This document shows, in pieces, positions 35,700 through 45,903 of a stretch of DNA of 64,000 nt. Source of the stretch: Comamonadaceae bacterium (GTDB taxonomy: Bacteria; Pseudomonadota; Gammaproteobacteria; Burkholderiales; Burkholderiaceae_C); the NCBI GenBank assembly GCA_947456305.1, contig CANGPN010000003.1, positions 105,492 through 169,491 on the forward strand, given 5' to 3'. The notes beneath the pieces are model-generated. The model saw only the letters and a list, made by a program, of their open reading frames with translations. It searched no databases and was not told the origin of the DNA. The translations under genes and the position numbers were made by a program. Each line of letters opens with the position of its first letter. The first letter of the stretch is position 1.

Positions 35700-36683
35700 A
35701 TGAGCAAAGCCATTCAATTCAAACAACCCGGCGGACCCGAGGTATTGCAACTCGTCGATGTCACGGTCGGCAACCCCGGTCCCGGCGAAGTACGCATCGC
35801 ACACAAAGCCGTCGGCTTGAACTACATCGATGTTTACCACCGCACCGGTTTGTATCCGCTTCCCATGCCGCACGGTTTAGGCATGGAAGGCGCAGGTATC
35901 GTTGAAGCGGTGGGCGAAGGGGTGACTCATTTGAAAGCAGGTGACCGCGCTGCCTACGCCAGCGCCCCGCCCGGAAGCTATTGCGAAGCGCGGGTCATGC
36001 CGGCCAAAAACGTGTGCAAACTGCCGGACAACATCCCGTTCGAGACGGCAGCTGGCATGATGCTCAAAGGCATGACGGTGCAATATTTGCTCAAACGCAC
36101 TTTGCCGCAAGCCGGTTTGCAATCCGGTGATTTGATTTTGTTTCACGCCGCCGCCGGTGGTGTCGGTTTGATCGCTTGTCAGTGGGCCAAGGCACTGGGC
36201 TTGCAACTCATAGGCACGGCGGGCAGCGATGAAAAATGCGCACTGGCCAAAGCCAATGGCGCAGCCCACGTGATCAACTACAACAAAGAAGATTTTGAAG
36301 CGCGTGTCAAAGACATCACCAACGGCAAAGGCGTGAAAGTGGTGTACGACTCGGTCGGTAAAGACACCTGGGACAAATCACTCAACTGTTTGTCGCCGTT
36401 TGGTTTGATGGCCAGCTTCGGCAACGCTTCCGGTCCGGTCGAGCCGTTTGCCCCCGGCACACTGGGTGCCAAGGGTTCCATTTATGTCACCCGCCAAACC
36501 TTGTTCACCCATATCGCCACGCGCGAAACCAACCAGCAAATGGCCGAAGATTTGTTTGACGTGGTCGGCAGCGGCAAGGTGAAAATTCACATTGACCAAC
36601 GTTACCCCTTGGCTGAGGCCGCGCAAGCTCACCGCGATCTGGAAGCCCGCAAAACCACCGGCAGCACCTTGCTGACCGTGTGA
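35700..36683 (+). CDS. qor: NADPH:quinone oxidoreductase (zinc-free MDR)
   Basis: Medium-chain dehydrogenase-like protein of 327 aa. The family features are GLNYIDVYHRTGLYPLPMPHG, the cofactor-binding HAAAGGVGLIACQWAKALG, and the absence of catalytic zinc ligands. It reduces quinones with NADPH. An AGGAGTAAGG ribosome-binding site lies before ATG 35700. An intrinsic terminator follows. Confidence 0.93.
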   Translation: MSKAIQFKQPGGPEVLQLVDVTVGNPGPGEVRIAHKAVGLNYIDVYHRTGLYPLPMPHGLGMEGAGIVEAVGEGVTHLKAGDRAAYASAPPGSYCEARVMPAKNVCKLPDNIPFETAAGMMLKGMTVQYLLKRTLPQAGLQSGDLILFHAAAGGVGLIACQWAKALGLQLIGTAGSDEKCALAKANGAAHVINYNKEDFEARVKDITNGKGVKVVYDSVGKDTWDKSLNCLSPFGLMASFGNASGPVEPFAPGTLGAKGSIYVTRQTLFTHIATRETNQQMAEDLFDVVGSGKVKIHIDQRYPLAEAAQAHRDLEARKTTGSTLLTV

Positions 36684-36698
36684 TGCTTCAGTTCAATG

Positions 36699-36725
36699 GC
36701 CGCCGGTGAAAGCTGGCGGCTTTTT
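36699..36725 (+). terminator. Intrinsic terminator of qor
   Basis: Stem GCCGCC (36699-36704) pairs with GGCGGC (36715-36720) and is followed by five T. It lies 16 bp after the qor stop and before the GTG start of the glycosyltransferase gene. Confidence 0.75.
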
Positions 36726-36749
36726 CATGTCCGTTCAACAGGTTTATCA

Positions 36750-38447
36750 GTGAATAACAGCACCGCAAGATACTTGGATTCTTCATTGCGCCCGCATCTG
36801 CTGGCATGGGTGCTGATCAGCTTGCTGGTCAACGCTTTGCCCTTGTTCACACCCATACTGAATGAAGGCGACTCGGTGTTATATGCCGCCTTGTCGCAAC
36901 ACATGGTGTTGAGCGGCAATTGGAATGATTTGGTATTGGATGGCCGCGACTGGTTGGACAAACCGCATTTTCCGTTTTGGTTGGGTGCTTTGTCGTTCAA
37001 GCTATTTGGTGTCAGCGTGTTCGCTTATATGTTGCCCGGGTACTTGTGTCATCTGCTCGGCGGCTATTACACCTACCGAATAGCGCGCTTGTTTCACGGT
37101 CGTGATGCAGCTTTGATCGCCGTGTTGGTGTATGTGTCTGCTTATCACCTGATGTACACCACCACCGCTTTGAAAGCAGAAGCGTTTTTGACCGCCAGCA
37201 TCATGGCCGCGTGTTATTACTGGCTGCGGTTGGATGCGCAATTCCGTTGGAAATATGTGCTGCTCGGTGGCTTATTCAGCGGCATATCGGTGATGACCAA
37301 AGGCGTGTTCACTTTGATCACCATCAGCAGCGGTTTGTTGTGCATGTGGGCTTACCAAGGCCGCTGGCGCGAACTGTTGCGCTGGAAATGGCTGGCCGCT
37401 TTGGTCGTGACTTTGTTGTGCGTCATGCCCGAAGTCATCGCCTTGTACCGGCAGTTCGACATGCATCCTGAAAAAACCGTGTTCGATCACACTGGTGTGT
37501 CAGGCATACGGTTCTTCTTGTGGGACAGCCAGTTCGGGCGTTTTTTCAACGTCGGTCCCATCACCAACAAAGACGGCAACAAACTGTTTTTTGTGTTGGT
37601 GTTCTTGTGGGCATTTCTGCCTTGGGTGGCGGCGTTTGCATGGGCTTGCTGGCGCGCGCTGCGACCGGCTGGTGTTGTTGACGCAAACAGCCGCGCTCAA
37701 CAGGTGTATTTGCTCGGCAGCTTTTTCGTCAGCTTCGTCATGTTCAGCCTCACCAGTTTTCAGCTGGATTACTACACCGTCATCGTCTACCCGTTTGCAG
37801 CCGTGTTGATTGCGCCTTGGCTGTTGTCGGCCATTGCTGACAGCAGTGCTGCAGGGATTCGCAGAGCGCAACACGCCATGGGCTTGCTCACCTTGACGCT
37901 GGCCGTGTGGCTGAGTGTGAAGATAGGACACCTTGCCTTGCAGTGGTTGACCGGTGTTGTTCTGCTGGGCGGAATCATTTACGCTTGGCTGCAAAAAAAG
38001 CAATGGCATGGTTTGAGCGTGCTGGTCTACCCGGTGATCGCAGTCAATCTGTTGTATCTGGTGCTCGAAGGCATGACGCTGATTGCACACACGCGCTACA
38101 GCATTCCCTACAACGTGGTGTCGGCGATGGCGAGCGAACCAGCTGCGCCTGTGGTGGTGTATCAGCTTGACCCGCCAGTGGCCTATGAACTGGGGTTGTA
38201 CCGTCAAACCGCGACTGTGCTGCGCATAGACAAAGCCGAAGATTTACCGCCGCCCGGCGCCAGTTATTTTTTGTTGATGCGCACAGCGGATGCGGATGCA
38301 GTCTCAGTGCGGACTGGTGCGATGACACCCGTGTTGTCGGGCGATTGGGTGGACCACAAAACCGGAACACTGCCCAGACAAATTGAACTGGCAGCAGGGC
38401 GTGCGCCGTTGGAGAATTTCAGTGTGTACAAAGTAACGCCGCGTTAA
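36750..38447 (+). CDS. ArnT/PMT-like lipid-linked glycosyltransferase
   Basis: Integral membrane protein of 565 aa with about 11 hydrophobic segments. The GT-C fold is indicated by the first periplasmic loop LFTPILNEGDSVLYAALSQH, with the acidic catalytic residue in NEGD, and by GRDWLDKPHFPFWLGAL, as in ArnT and related transferases. It may add a sugar to lipid A or another envelope glycolipid; the acceptor is unknown. I chose GTG 36750 because the frame opens earlier only in the terminator region. Six bp separate it from the convergent lspA stop. Confidence 0.85.
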   Translation: MNNSTARYLDSSLRPHLLAWVLISLLVNALPLFTPILNEGDSVLYAALSQHMVLSGNWNDLVLDGRDWLDKPHFPFWLGALSFKLFGVSVFAYMLPGYLCHLLGGYYTYRIARLFHGRDAALIAVLVYVSAYHLMYTTTALKAEAFLTASIMAACYYWLRLDAQFRWKYVLLGGLFSGISVMTKGVFTLITISSGLLCMWAYQGRWRELLRWKWLAALVVTLLCVMPEVIALYRQFDMHPEKTVFDHTGVSGIRFFLWDSQFGRFFNVGPITNKDGNKLFFVLVFLWAFLPWVAAFAWACWRALRPAGVVDANSRAQQVYLLGSFFVSFVMFSLTSFQLDYYTVIVYPFAAVLIAPWLLSAIADSSAAGIRRAQHAMGLLTLTLAVWLSVKIGHLALQWLTGVVLLGGIIYAWLQKKQWHGLSVLVYPVIAVNLLYLVLEGMTLIAHTRYSIPYNVVSAMASEPAAPVVVYQLDPPVAYELGLYRQTATVLRIDKAEDLPPPGASYFLLMRTADADAVSVRTGAMTPVLSGDWVDHKTGTLPRQIELAAGRAPLENFSVYKVTPR

Positions 38448-38452
38448 AGCGT

Positions 38453-38965
38453 TCAGTCTTTGCTTGTTCGAACTCGCAACAACTCATCCAATATCAAACA
38501 CACCGTGCCCACGCTGATGGCGCTGTCTGCCACGTTAAATGCAGGGAAATGACCTTGGTAAAACACTGGCGATAACCAGTCCCAGTGGAAGTCTAAAAAG
38601 TCGATGACGTAGCCCCACAGCACGCGGTCAATCACGTTGCCGACTGCGCCGCCCAGCACCAGCGCCAAGGCAAAACAAAACAAGCGCTGGTCTGCATGAC
38701 TGCGCAACAGCCACACGATGAAACCGGCTGCGCCCACACCGATGGCAGTGAAAAACCAGCGTTGCCAACCGGAGGCTGACGACAAAAACGAAAACGCTGC
38801 GCCGCTGTTATGCACCCGCACCAGGTTGAAAAACTCTGTGACAGTTTGGCTGTCGCCCAGCTGAAAACTGCTGATGATCAACACCTTGGTGAATTGATCG
38901 GCCAGCAAAATCACCAAGGCCATGCCCAGCCACAAAAACAATGAACGCGGTGTGTTTCTGGTCAT
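38453..38965 (-). CDS. lspA: Lipoprotein signal peptidase
   Basis: LspA (170 aa) cleaves prolipoprotein signal peptides in the inner membrane. Four helices are visible, with the catalytic Asp pair in [20 protein letters not shown] and [10 protein letters not shown] chose ATG 38965 ([10 protein letters not shown]); the frame continues upstream into ileS. It follows ileS with a 43-bp gap, matching the conserved ribF-ileS-lspA order. Confidence 0.96.
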   Translation of the reverse strand: MTRNTPRSLFLWLGMALVILLADQFTKVLIISSFQLGDSQTVTEFFNLVRVHNSGAAFSFLSSASGWQRWFFTAIGVGAAGFIVWLLRSHADQRLFCFALALVLGGAVGNVIDRVLWGYVIDFLDFHWDWLSPVFYQGHFPAFNVADSAISVGTVCLILDELLRVRTSKD

Positions 38966-39008
38966 GGTCAGTGTGTCGCAGTCAAAGAATGTGGATAGGC
39001 CAGAGATA

Positions 39009-41921
39009 TCAGGCAAACGCCCGATGTTCACCGCCGCCGTGCAAATTGCTGTCGCAACGTACGCACAAAGTCGGGTGAGCCGACACGCTGCCCACGTCCG
39101 GGCTGTAATGCCAGCAACGCTCGCACTTGGTATGCGCAGAAGGCGCCACACTCACTGAGAGTTCATTGCCTGCCAACAGTTGCAATGACGAGACGATGAA
39201 CACAAATTTCACATCCGCCCCCAAGCTTTGCAACAAAGCCATGTCTGCGGCATTCACCGTCAGTGTGACCTCGGCTTGCAGTGGCGAGCCGACCAGCCCT
39301 TGGCCACGCACGACCTCAATGTCTTTGTTCACTTGCTCGCGTATCTCACGAATGCGTGACCATTTGTCTAAAAGCGCGGTATCAGGCTCGGGCAGTTGCA
39401 CATAGCTGTCTTTGAAAATCGTGTTGCCCAAACCCAGCACGCCCCATGCCTCTTCAGCGGTAAAGCTTAAGAACGGTGCCATCCAGCGCAACATGGCTTG
39501 GGTGATTTGCCATAACGCGGTTTGCGCGCTGCGCCGCGCATGCGAACCGGCGGAAGTGGTGTAGAGCCGGTCTTTGAGGACATCCAAGTAAAACGCGCCC
39601 AAATCTTCCGAGCAATAAATTTGCAATTTGGAGACCACGGGATGGAACTCGTAGCGCCCGAAATGCCCGCCTTCAAACACCTTGGTTTGCGGGTTGTAGT
39701 GGCCGACGATATCGGCTTGCAATTGCGCGGCGCGACTGATGGCGTAGCGGTCCACTTCCAGCATGTCAGACAGCGGCACCGCATCTTTGTGCAGGTCGAA
39801 GTCGCTGGTGTTGGCGAGTAAAAACTTCAGCGTGTTGCGCACCCGGCGGTAGGTGTCGACCACACGCGCCAGAATTTTGTCGTCGATGTTCAAGTCACCC
39901 GAGTAGTCGGTGGAGGCCACCCACAGACGCACGATTTCTGCGCCCAGCTTGTCGGTCACTTCTTGCGGCACTACGGTGTTGCCCAAGCTCTTGCTCATCT
40001 TGCGGCCTTGGCCGTCGGTGGCAAAACCGTGGGTCAACAAACCTTTGTAAGGTGCGCGGTCGTACAGCGCGCAACCCAGCAGCAGCGAGCTGTGGAACCA
40101 GCCCCGGTGTTGGTCATGGCCTTCCAAATACAAATCCGCTTCTGGGCCGGTGTCGTGAAACGGCGCGCGGTCATACGCATCTTTGTGGCTGCCGCGTAGC
40201 ACGTGCTCGAAGGTCGAGCCGGAGTCAAACCAGACTTCCAAAATGTCGGTGCTCTTGCTGTAATCGTCGGCTTTGGCGGTCTGGCCTTTGCCTTGTGCTG
40301 TCAGCAATGCTTGAATGTCATTCACCTCTGCGCGGCTCCAGGCTTCGATGCCACCTTGCTCCACCATGGCTGCTGCAATATCCAAAATAGCCATGGTGTC
40401 AGGGTGTAATTCGCCGCTGTCTTTGTGCAGCAAAAACGGCACTGGCACGCCCCAGCTGCGTTGGCGCGAAATGCACCAGTCGGGCCGGTTGGCAATCATG
40501 TCGCGCAAACGGGTTTTGCCGTTCTCGGGATAAAACTGGGTTTGCTCAATCGCGTCCAGCGCCAATTGACGCAGCGTTTTGCTGGCTTTGTCTTTGGTGA
40601 ACACGCCCGCGCCTTCGTCCATGCGCACAAACCATTGCGCCGCAGCGCGGTAGATGACAGGGGTTTTGTGCCGCCAGCAATGCGGGTAACTGTGGGTGAT
40701 GCCGTGCGTCGCCATCAATCGATTGGCGTTTTTCAATGTCTCCAAAATGTTCGGCACGGCTTTCCAAATGTGCTGGCCGCCGAACAACGCAAAGTCGGCG
40801 GCATACGCGCCATTGCCTTGCACCGGGTTCAAGATGTCGTCGTATTTCAAACCGTGCGCCACGCAGGAGTTGAAGTCATCCACGCCGTAAGCAGGCGCGC
40901 TGTGAACAATGCCGGTGCCGTCGGCATCGGTGGCGTAATCGGCCAAATACACAGCGGCAGTGCGTGCGTAGGCTGCATCCACATGAGCCAATGGGTGATG
41001 AAACTCAATCAAATCCAAGGACTGGCCTTTGCAACTTGCTACGGCTTTGCCGCTGAGTTGCCAGCGTTCTAAACACTTTTCAACCAATGATTCAGCACAC
41101 ACAAAATAACCGCGCTCGGTGTCGACCAAGGCATAGTTCAACTCGGGGTTGAGGTTGAGTGCTTGGTTGGCAGGAATGGTCCAGGCGGTGGTGGTCCAGA
41201 TCACTGCAAAAGCTTCTTTGTTCAAAGAAGACAGACCAAATGCTTTGGCCAGTTTGTCGGGCTGTGCGCATAAAAACGCCACATCCAGCGTGTCACTTTT
41301 TTTGTCTGCGTATTCAATTTCAAATTCAGCCAAAGACGAGCCGCAATCGAAACACCAGTACACCGGCTTCAAACCACGGTACACAAAGCCACGCTCGATC
41401 ACCCGTTTGAACGCGCGGATTTCACCGGCTTCGTTGGCAAAGTCCATGGTGCGGTAAGGCCGCTCCCAATCGCCGAGCACGCCTAAGCGCTTGAAGTCTT
41501 CGCGCTGCTGATCGATTTGCTCGGTGGCAAACGCGCGGCTTTTGGCTTGCATATCGTCACGCGAGAGCTTACGCCCGTGCAGTTTTTCGATGGCGTTTTC
41601 AATCGGCAAACCGTGGCAGTCCCAGCCGGGGATGTATTGCGCATCAAAACCGGCGAGTTGCCGACTCTTGACGATCATGTCTTTGAGCACTTTGTTCAGC
41701 GCGTGCCCGATGTGCAATTTGCCGTTGGCATACGGCGGGCCGTCGTGCAGCACAAACAGCGGCTGGCCGTGACGCGCCACGCGCAATTGTTTGTACAGGC
41801 CTTGCTCGGTCCAGCTTTTGGCCCAGGCCGGTTCACGTTTGGGCAGGTCGCCGCGCATGGGGAAGGGCGTGTCCGGCAGGTTGAGTGTGGCGCGGTAATC
41901 GGTGGTGTTCGGTTCGGTCAT
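39009..41921 (-). CDS. ileS: Isoleucine--tRNA ligase
   Basis: IleS (970 aa) charges tRNA-Ile and edits valine. It has the HIGH signature in [21 protein letters not shown] in [12 protein letters not shown], the editing domain, and a C-terminal zinc-binding module with CERCW and CVRC. The length is typical for proteobacterial IleS. No Shine-Dalgarno precedes ATG 41921. It lies between ribF and lspA on the reverse strand. Confidence 0.98.
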   Translation of the reverse strand: MTEPNTTDYRATLNLPDTPFPMRGDLPKREPAWAKSWTEQGLYKQLRVARHGQPLFVLHDGPPYANGKLHIGHALNKVLKDMIVKSRQLAGFDAQYIPGWDCHGLPIENAIEKLHGRKLSRDDMQAKSRAFATEQIDQQREDFKRLGVLGDWERPYRTMDFANEAGEIRAFKRVIERGFVYRGLKPVYWCFDCGSSLAEFEIEYADKKSDTLDVAFLCAQPDKLAKAFGLSSLNKEAFAVIWTTTAWTIPANQALNLNPELNYALVDTERGYFVCAESLVEKCLERWQLSGKAVASCKGQSLDLIEFHHPLAHVDAAYARTAAVYLADYATDADGTGIVHSAPAYGVDDFNSCVAHGLKYDDILNPVQGNGAYAADFALFGGQHIWKAVPNILETLKNANRLMATHGITHSYPHCWRHKTPVIYRAAAQWFVRMDEGAGVFTKDKASKTLRQLALDAIEQTQFYPENGKTRLRDMIANRPDWCISRQRSWGVPVPFLLHKDSGELHPDTMAILDIAAAMVEQGGIEAWSRAEVNDIQALLTAQGKGQTAKADDYSKSTDILEVWFDSGSTFEHVLRGSHKDAYDRAPFHDTGPEADLYLEGHDQHRGWFHSSLLLGCALYDRAPYKGLLTHGFATDGQGRKMSKSLGNTVVPQEVTDKLGAEIVRLWVASTDYSGDLNIDDKILARVVDTYRRVRNTLKFLLANTSDFDLHKDAVPLSDMLEVDRYAISRAAQLQADIVGHYNPQTKVFEGGHFGRYEFHPVVSKLQIYCSEDLGAFYLDVLKDRLYTTSAGSHARRSAQTALWQITQAMLRWMAPFLSFTAEEAWGVLGLGNTIFKDSYVQLPEPDTALLDKWSRIREIREQVNKDIEVVRGQGLVGSPLQAEVTLTVNAADMALLQSLGADVKFVFIVSSLQLLAGNELSVSVAPSAHTKCERCWHYSPDVGSVSAHPTLCVRCDSNLHGGGEHRAFA

Positions 41922-42023
41922 GGCAATTCAGAGATCAAAGTATTCGAAGGGTGTTGCTGCTTCATCGGGTGCAGCTGACTGTGGGGTAGGAGACGCGGGG
42001 CAAGGTGCGTCGTGCAGGCCCTG

Positions 42024-43031
42024 TCAAATTCGGCTGCTCAGCCAGGCGCGTGCATCGTCGCAGTCGCGCTGTATGCCTTGGTCCAAGGCATCCATGCTGT
42101 CGTACTTGAGTTCGTCGTGTAATTTATGCAGCAGTTCCACGCGCACGAGTTTACCGTAGCCCCCTTCAGCGCCCAGTGATGTTGGCCACTCCAGGCAGTG
42201 GGTTTCCAAGAGCACGCGCCCGCCGTTCACATCGTTGGCGTCCAGCGAAGGACGCACACCGAAATTGGCCACGCCAGGCAGTGCTTGCTCAGTCAGCCCG
42301 TGCACTTGCGCGACAAAAATCCCGCTGGCCGCAGGTTTGTCATGGGCAAAGCGGATGTTCAATGTGCGGCAATTGAGTTCGCGCCCGAGTTTGCGCCCGT
42401 GCACCACATGGCCGGACAAGGCGTAGGGGCGACCCAGCAGCAACGCCGCTTGACGCATATCGCCGTTTGCCAAGGCTTGGCGCACCGCCGAGCTAGAGAC
42501 ACGCACGCCGGTGGTGCCCGGCTTGTCGGCAGATGGCGGCTCGGAGATTTCATAACTGTTCATACGCGCGACCTCAAAGCCCAGTGCTTGGCCGCTGCGC
42601 GATAACGAGGCGTAGTCACCGGCGCGTTTGGCACCGTAGCAAAAGTCGTCGCCGACCAGCACATAACGCACGCCCAAGCCTTGCACCAGCATTTGTTGCA
42701 CGAAATCGTCCGGGCTGAGCGAAGCCAGTGATTGGTTGAACGGCAGCACTACACATTGGGCGATACCGCAGGCTTGCAGTTCAGCCAATTTGTCGCGCAA
42801 CGTGGCGATGCGTGCCGGGGCCATGTCGGGCTTGTTTGACACCGATGCAAAAAAATCGCGTGGATGCGGCTCGAAGGTCATCACGCATGACGGTACGCCG
42901 CGCTGACGCGCTTCGTTTTGCAACAAAGCCAACATGGCTTGGTGACCCCTGTGCACGCCATCGAAATTGCCGATGGTCAGTGCGCAGGCCGGGGCCAGCC
43001 CGGGGTGGTGAATGCCTCTGAAAATTTGCAT
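42024..43031 (-). CDS. ribF: Bifunctional riboflavin kinase/FAD synthetase
   Basis: RibF (335 aa) makes FMN and FAD. The N-terminal nucleotidyltransferase motif is LTIGNFDGVHRGHQAML and the C-terminal kinase part includes GRPYALSGHVVHGRKLGREL and VANFGVRPSL. I chose ATG 43031 (MQIFRGIHHPG). No FMN riboswitch-like leader can fit in the 90-bp gap upstream. It heads the ribF-ileS-lspA unit. Confidence 0.96.
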   Translation of the reverse strand: MQIFRGIHHPGLAPACALTIGNFDGVHRGHQAMLALLQNEARQRGVPSCVMTFEPHPRDFFASVSNKPDMAPARIATLRDKLAELQACGIAQCVVLPFNQSLASLSPDDFVQQMLVQGLGVRYVLVGDDFCYGAKRAGDYASLSRSGQALGFEVARMNSYEISEPPSADKPGTTGVRVSSSAVRQALANGDMRQAALLLGRPYALSGHVVHGRKLGRELNCRTLNIRFAHDKPAASGIFVAQVHGLTEQALPGVANFGVRPSLDANDVNGGRVLLETHCLEWPTSLGAEGGYGKLVRVELLHKLHDELKYDSMDALDQGIQRDCDDARAWLSSRI

Positions 43032-43121
43032 GGGTGCAGTGGGTATGTCAAAGAGCTGTCTTGGAAACAAGGTATATTGTCATGGATTGACGTCAGTGCT
43101 CGCTTATCTCATTGGAGGTGA

Positions 43122-43682
43122 ATGTTGAAGGTCTTGAAGTTGTCTGCCCAAGGGTTGCCGCAATCCTGGATATCACTTGAACAAGCCGTCACCCATTACG
43201 CGGCGGACGAGGTGCGCTGGGAAGCCGGCGTGGAAGTCGCGGTCTACCGTGGCGGCTACAACGCCGTCACAGGCATTCAGTCCAAAATCGTCATCAACAG
43301 CATCATCGGCACCAAGGGCGTGCCGCGCATCAACCCCTTCGATTTGAAACCGGGCTTGACCAACAGCAAATTGTTCGCCCGTGACCGCAACCTGTGCGCT
43401 TACTGCGGCGACGATTTCCACGAAACCGACTTAACCCGCGAACACATCATTCCCTTTGGCCAGCACGGCCAGGACACTTGGATGAACGTGGTCACCGCCT
43501 GCAAAACCTGTAACCACCGCAAAGCCAACCGCACGCCCGAGCAAGCGCGCATGCCATTGCTGTACACGCCGTACACACCGACGCTTTGGGAAGACTTTAT
43601 TTTGCGCAACCGCCGCATACTGGCCGACCAGATGGAATTTTTGATGGCGCATTTGCCGCGCAATTCACGGTTGGTGGCTTAA
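43122..43682 (+). CDS. HNH endonuclease domain protein
   Basis: Protein of 186 aa with a McrA-like HNH/zinc-binding domain: CAYCGDDF, the TREHIIPFGQHGQDTWMNVV core, and CKTCNHRKANRTPEQA. It is the conserved betaproteobacterial housekeeping type, not part of an intron or intein. The role is unknown. A GGAGG ribosome-binding site precedes ATG 43122. It is divergent from ribF, and 4 bp separate its stop from the convergent DUF1653 gene. Confidence 0.88.
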   Translation: MLKVLKLSAQGLPQSWISLEQAVTHYAADEVRWEAGVEVAVYRGGYNAVTGIQSKIVINSIIGTKGVPRINPFDLKPGLTNSKLFARDRNLCAYCGDDFHETDLTREHIIPFGQHGQDTWMNVVTACKTCNHRKANRTPEQARMPLLYTPYTPTLWEDFILRNRRILADQMEFLMAHLPRNSRLVA

Positions 43683-43686
43683 AAAT

Positions 43687-43926
43687 TCAGTTGTTGAGTT
43701 TTTGAAATCGGGGTCTGCTCACCCCATCAATCACCACCTCTTCGGTGAACATGGCAAACGGCCTGACCCACACACCTTGTTCACCATACAGCGCTTTGTA
43801 AAGCACCAGCGGTTCCAGCGTTTCGCTGTGGCGCACCACGCCTAAGACCTCGTAGTCCAGTTGTTTGTAATGACGGTATCGCCCTGTGGGCAGGCTGGGC
43901 AAGGACGGCAGGTCGGTGTCAGACAT
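43687..43926 (-). CDS. DUF1653 domain protein
   Basis: Small protein of 79 aa (82 with an upstream in-frame ATG at 43935). The DUF1653 core GRYRHYKQLDYEVLGVVRHSET is followed by VLYKALYGEQGVWVRPFAMF. The family is widespread and without known function. It lies 56 bp downstream of purN on the same strand. Confidence 0.88.
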   Translation of the reverse strand: MSDTDLPSLPSLPTGRYRHYKQLDYEVLGVVRHSETLEPLVLYKALYGEQGVWVRPFAMFTEEVVIDGVSRPRFQKLNN

Positions 43927-43991
43927 GGGGTGCATTCAAATAAAGAAACGATTCCGGTCGAATTGCAGGCATTCACTGGTTGCTCGGCAAC

Positions 43992-44588
43992 TCAGCCTAT
44001 GGCCTTGAGAAATGCCTCAATCGCCTGCGGATAGATCACATGCTCTTGCGTCAACACGCGTGCCGCCAAAGTGTCCGCTGTGTCATCCGCCAACACCGGC
44101 ACCACGGCTTGCGCCAGTATCGGGCCGTGGTCGAGTTCGGTGGTCACCTGATGAACGGTGGCACCGGCAAAACGGCAGCCAGCATCTATAGCGCGTTGGT
44201 GCGTATGCAGGCCGGGGAACGCGGGTAGCAGCGAAGGGTGAATATTCAGTAACCGTCCCTCGTAATGCACCACAAAACCCGGTGTCAGTATGCGCATGAA
44301 ACCCGCCAACACCACCAGCGATGGCTCATAACTGTCGATTGTTTGCCGCAACACATCGTCAAACGCGGTGCGCGGATCTGCTCTGTCGGCAAACGCAGTG
44401 TGGTCCACCACTTGCGTGGTCAAACCCATGTCTGCGGCGAGTGTCAAGCCGCGCGCATCCGGGCGATTGCTGATCACGGCGGCAATCCGCGCATTTAGCT
44501 TTTCTTCCCATTCATGCAGCAAGGCGGCGCGCGCAATCGCCAACATGTTGGAGCCGCCGCCGGAAATCAGGATGACAATAGTTTTCAT
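43992..44588 (-). CDS. purN: Phosphoribosylglycinamide formyltransferase
   Basis: PurN (198 aa) transfers a formyl group from 10-formyl-THF to GAR in purine synthesis. It has the phosphate-binding ISGGGSNM, the catalytic Asn-His in LNIHPSLLPAFPGLHTHQRA, and the Asp in TTELDHGPIL. I chose ATG 44588 (MKTIVILISGGG). CATAAT lies 7 nt before the start and no Shine-Dalgarno is seen. It is divergent from the acyl-CoA dehydrogenase pair. Confidence 0.96.
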   Translation of the reverse strand: MKTIVILISGGGSNMLAIARAALLHEWEEKLNARIAAVISNRPDARGLTLAADMGLTTQVVDHTAFADRADPRTAFDDVLRQTIDSYEPSLVVLAGFMRILTPGFVVHYEGRLLNIHPSLLPAFPGLHTHQRAIDAGCRFAGATVHQVTTELDHGPILAQAVVPVLADDTADTLAARVLTQEHVIYPQAIEAFLKAIG

Positions 44589-44595
44589 GCAAGCC

Positions 44596-44601
44596 ATTAT
44601 G
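44596..44601 (-). promoter_or_regulatory. -10-like hexamer 7 nt before purN start
   Basis: CATAAT on the reverse strand (5 of 6 matches to TATAAT) ends 7 nt before ATG 44588, with no ribosome-binding site between. Confidence 0.42.
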
Positions 44602-44640
44602 ACCACTGCGGCAACCTGTGCCGTGTCATGAGGCAAAATC

Positions 44641-44652
44641 GCACGATCGTGC
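44641..44652 (+). promoter_or_regulatory. Palindromic operator candidate before acyl-CoA dehydrogenase genes
   Basis: Perfect 12-bp palindrome GCACGATCGTGC between divergent purN and the acyl-CoA dehydrogenase pair, 53 bp before the ATG at 44706. Such dyads are typical binding sites for TetR-family fatty acid or acyl-CoA regulators. The regulator is not in the window. Confidence 0.5.
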
Positions 44653-44705
44653 TAAAACACGGATTCAATCAATCAAGGCCACCTCAGTGCCTACGGAGAT
44701 TTCAC

Positions 44706-45884
44706 ATGGATTTGGCTTTCACGCCTGAAGAACAGGCATTTCGCGAAGAGGTCCGCGCTTGGGTGAAAGCCCATTTGCCATCAGCGATTGCCCACAAAGT
44801 GCACAACGCCTTGCGACTCACGCGTGACGATATGCAAGCTTGGGCGCAAATTTTGGGTGCCAAAGGCTGGCTGGGTTATGGCTGGCCTAAGCAGTTCGGC
44901 GGCCCGGGCTGGAACGCGGTACAAAAACATTTGTTCGAAGAAGAATGTGCCTTGGCAGGTGCACCGCGAGTGGTGCCGTTTGGCCCTGTGATGGTGGCCC
45001 CCGTCATCATGGCGTTTGGCAACGCCGAACAACAACAACGTTTTTTGCCCGGCATCGCCAGTGGCAAAGTCTGGTGGAGCCAAGGTTACAGCGAACCGGG
45101 GTCAGGTTCCGATTTAGCTTCGTTGAAAACCCGTGCCGAGCGCGTTGGCGACAAATTTATTGTCAATGGCCAAAAAACCTGGACCACTTTGGGCCAGTTC
45201 GGTGAATGGATTTTTTGTCTGGTGCGCACCAGCACCGAGGGCAAGCCGCAAACCGGCATTTCGTTTTTATTGATTGACATGAAGTCGCCTGGCGTCAGCG
45301 TGCGGCCCATCAAGTTGCTTGATGGTGAATGCGAGGTCAACGAGGTTTGGTTTGACAACGTGGAAGTGCCCGCAGAGAACCTGATCGGCCAAGAAAACAA
45401 GGGCTGGGATTACGCCAAATATTTGCTGGCGCACGAGCGCACCAATATTGCTGATGTGAACCGCGCCAAGCGCGAACTTGAGCGCTTAAAGCGCATAGCC
45501 AAAGCCGAAGGTGTGTATGACGACATGCGTTTGCGCGATGAAATCGCCAAGCTCGAAGTCGACATCATTGCTTTGGAAATGATGGTGTTGCGCGTGCTCA
45601 GCGCCGAGAAGTCCGGCAAGCAATCGCTGGACATTGCAGGTTTGCTGAAAATTCGCGGCTCGGAAATTCAACAGCGTTACAGCGAACTCATGATGCTGGC
45701 CGCAGGACCCTTCAGCCTGCCGTTCATTTTCGAAGCCATGGATGCAGGCTGGCAAGGCGACCATGTAGGCGCAGCGCATTGCGCACCGTTGGCATCCACC
45801 TATTTCAATATGCGCAAAACCACGATTTACGGCGGCTCCAACGAAGTGCAACGAAACATCGTCGCCAAAACCGTGCTCGGCTGA
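44706..45884 (+). CDS. Acyl-CoA dehydrogenase, large subunit (PimC-like)
   Basis: Flavoprotein of 392 aa with the acyl-CoA dehydrogenase fold. Features include WWSQGYSEPGSGSDLASLKT, NGQKTWTTLGQFGEWIFC and the C-terminal TIYGGSNEVQRNIVAK. Together with the next gene it resembles pimeloyl-CoA dehydrogenase large and small subunits (heterotetramer). The substrate may be a dicarboxylyl-CoA or a related CoA ester (inference). GGAG precedes ATG 44706 by 8 nt. Confidence 0.9.
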   Translation: MDLAFTPEEQAFREEVRAWVKAHLPSAIAHKVHNALRLTRDDMQAWAQILGAKGWLGYGWPKQFGGPGWNAVQKHLFEEECALAGAPRVVPFGPVMVAPVIMAFGNAEQQQRFLPGIASGKVWWSQGYSEPGSGSDLASLKTRAERVGDKFIVNGQKTWTTLGQFGEWIFCLVRTSTEGKPQTGISFLLIDMKSPGVSVRPIKLLDGECEVNEVWFDNVEVPAENLIGQENKGWDYAKYLLAHERTNIADVNRAKRELERLKRIAKAEGVYDDMRLRDEIAKLEVDIIALEMMVLRVLSAEKSGKQSLDIAGLLKIRGSEIQQRYSELMMLAAGPFSLPFIFEAMDAGWQGDHVGAAHCAPLASTYFNMRKTTIYGGSNEVQRNIVAKTVLG

Positions 45885-45903
45885 ACACACACCAAGGATT
45901 CAC

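Noticed and set aside
40425..41072. 215-codon forward frame opposite ileS
   Set aside because: No family resemblance; it is the complement of conserved IleS regions.
43032..43121. FMN riboswitch before ribF
   Set aside because: Only 90 bp are available, shared with the divergent HNH gene, and no conserved FMN-element segments are visible.
43122..43682. HNH protein as part of a mobile intron or defence system
   Set aside because: No intron or intein flanks, no toxin or restriction partner; it has a normal ribosome-binding site and sits among housekeeping genes.
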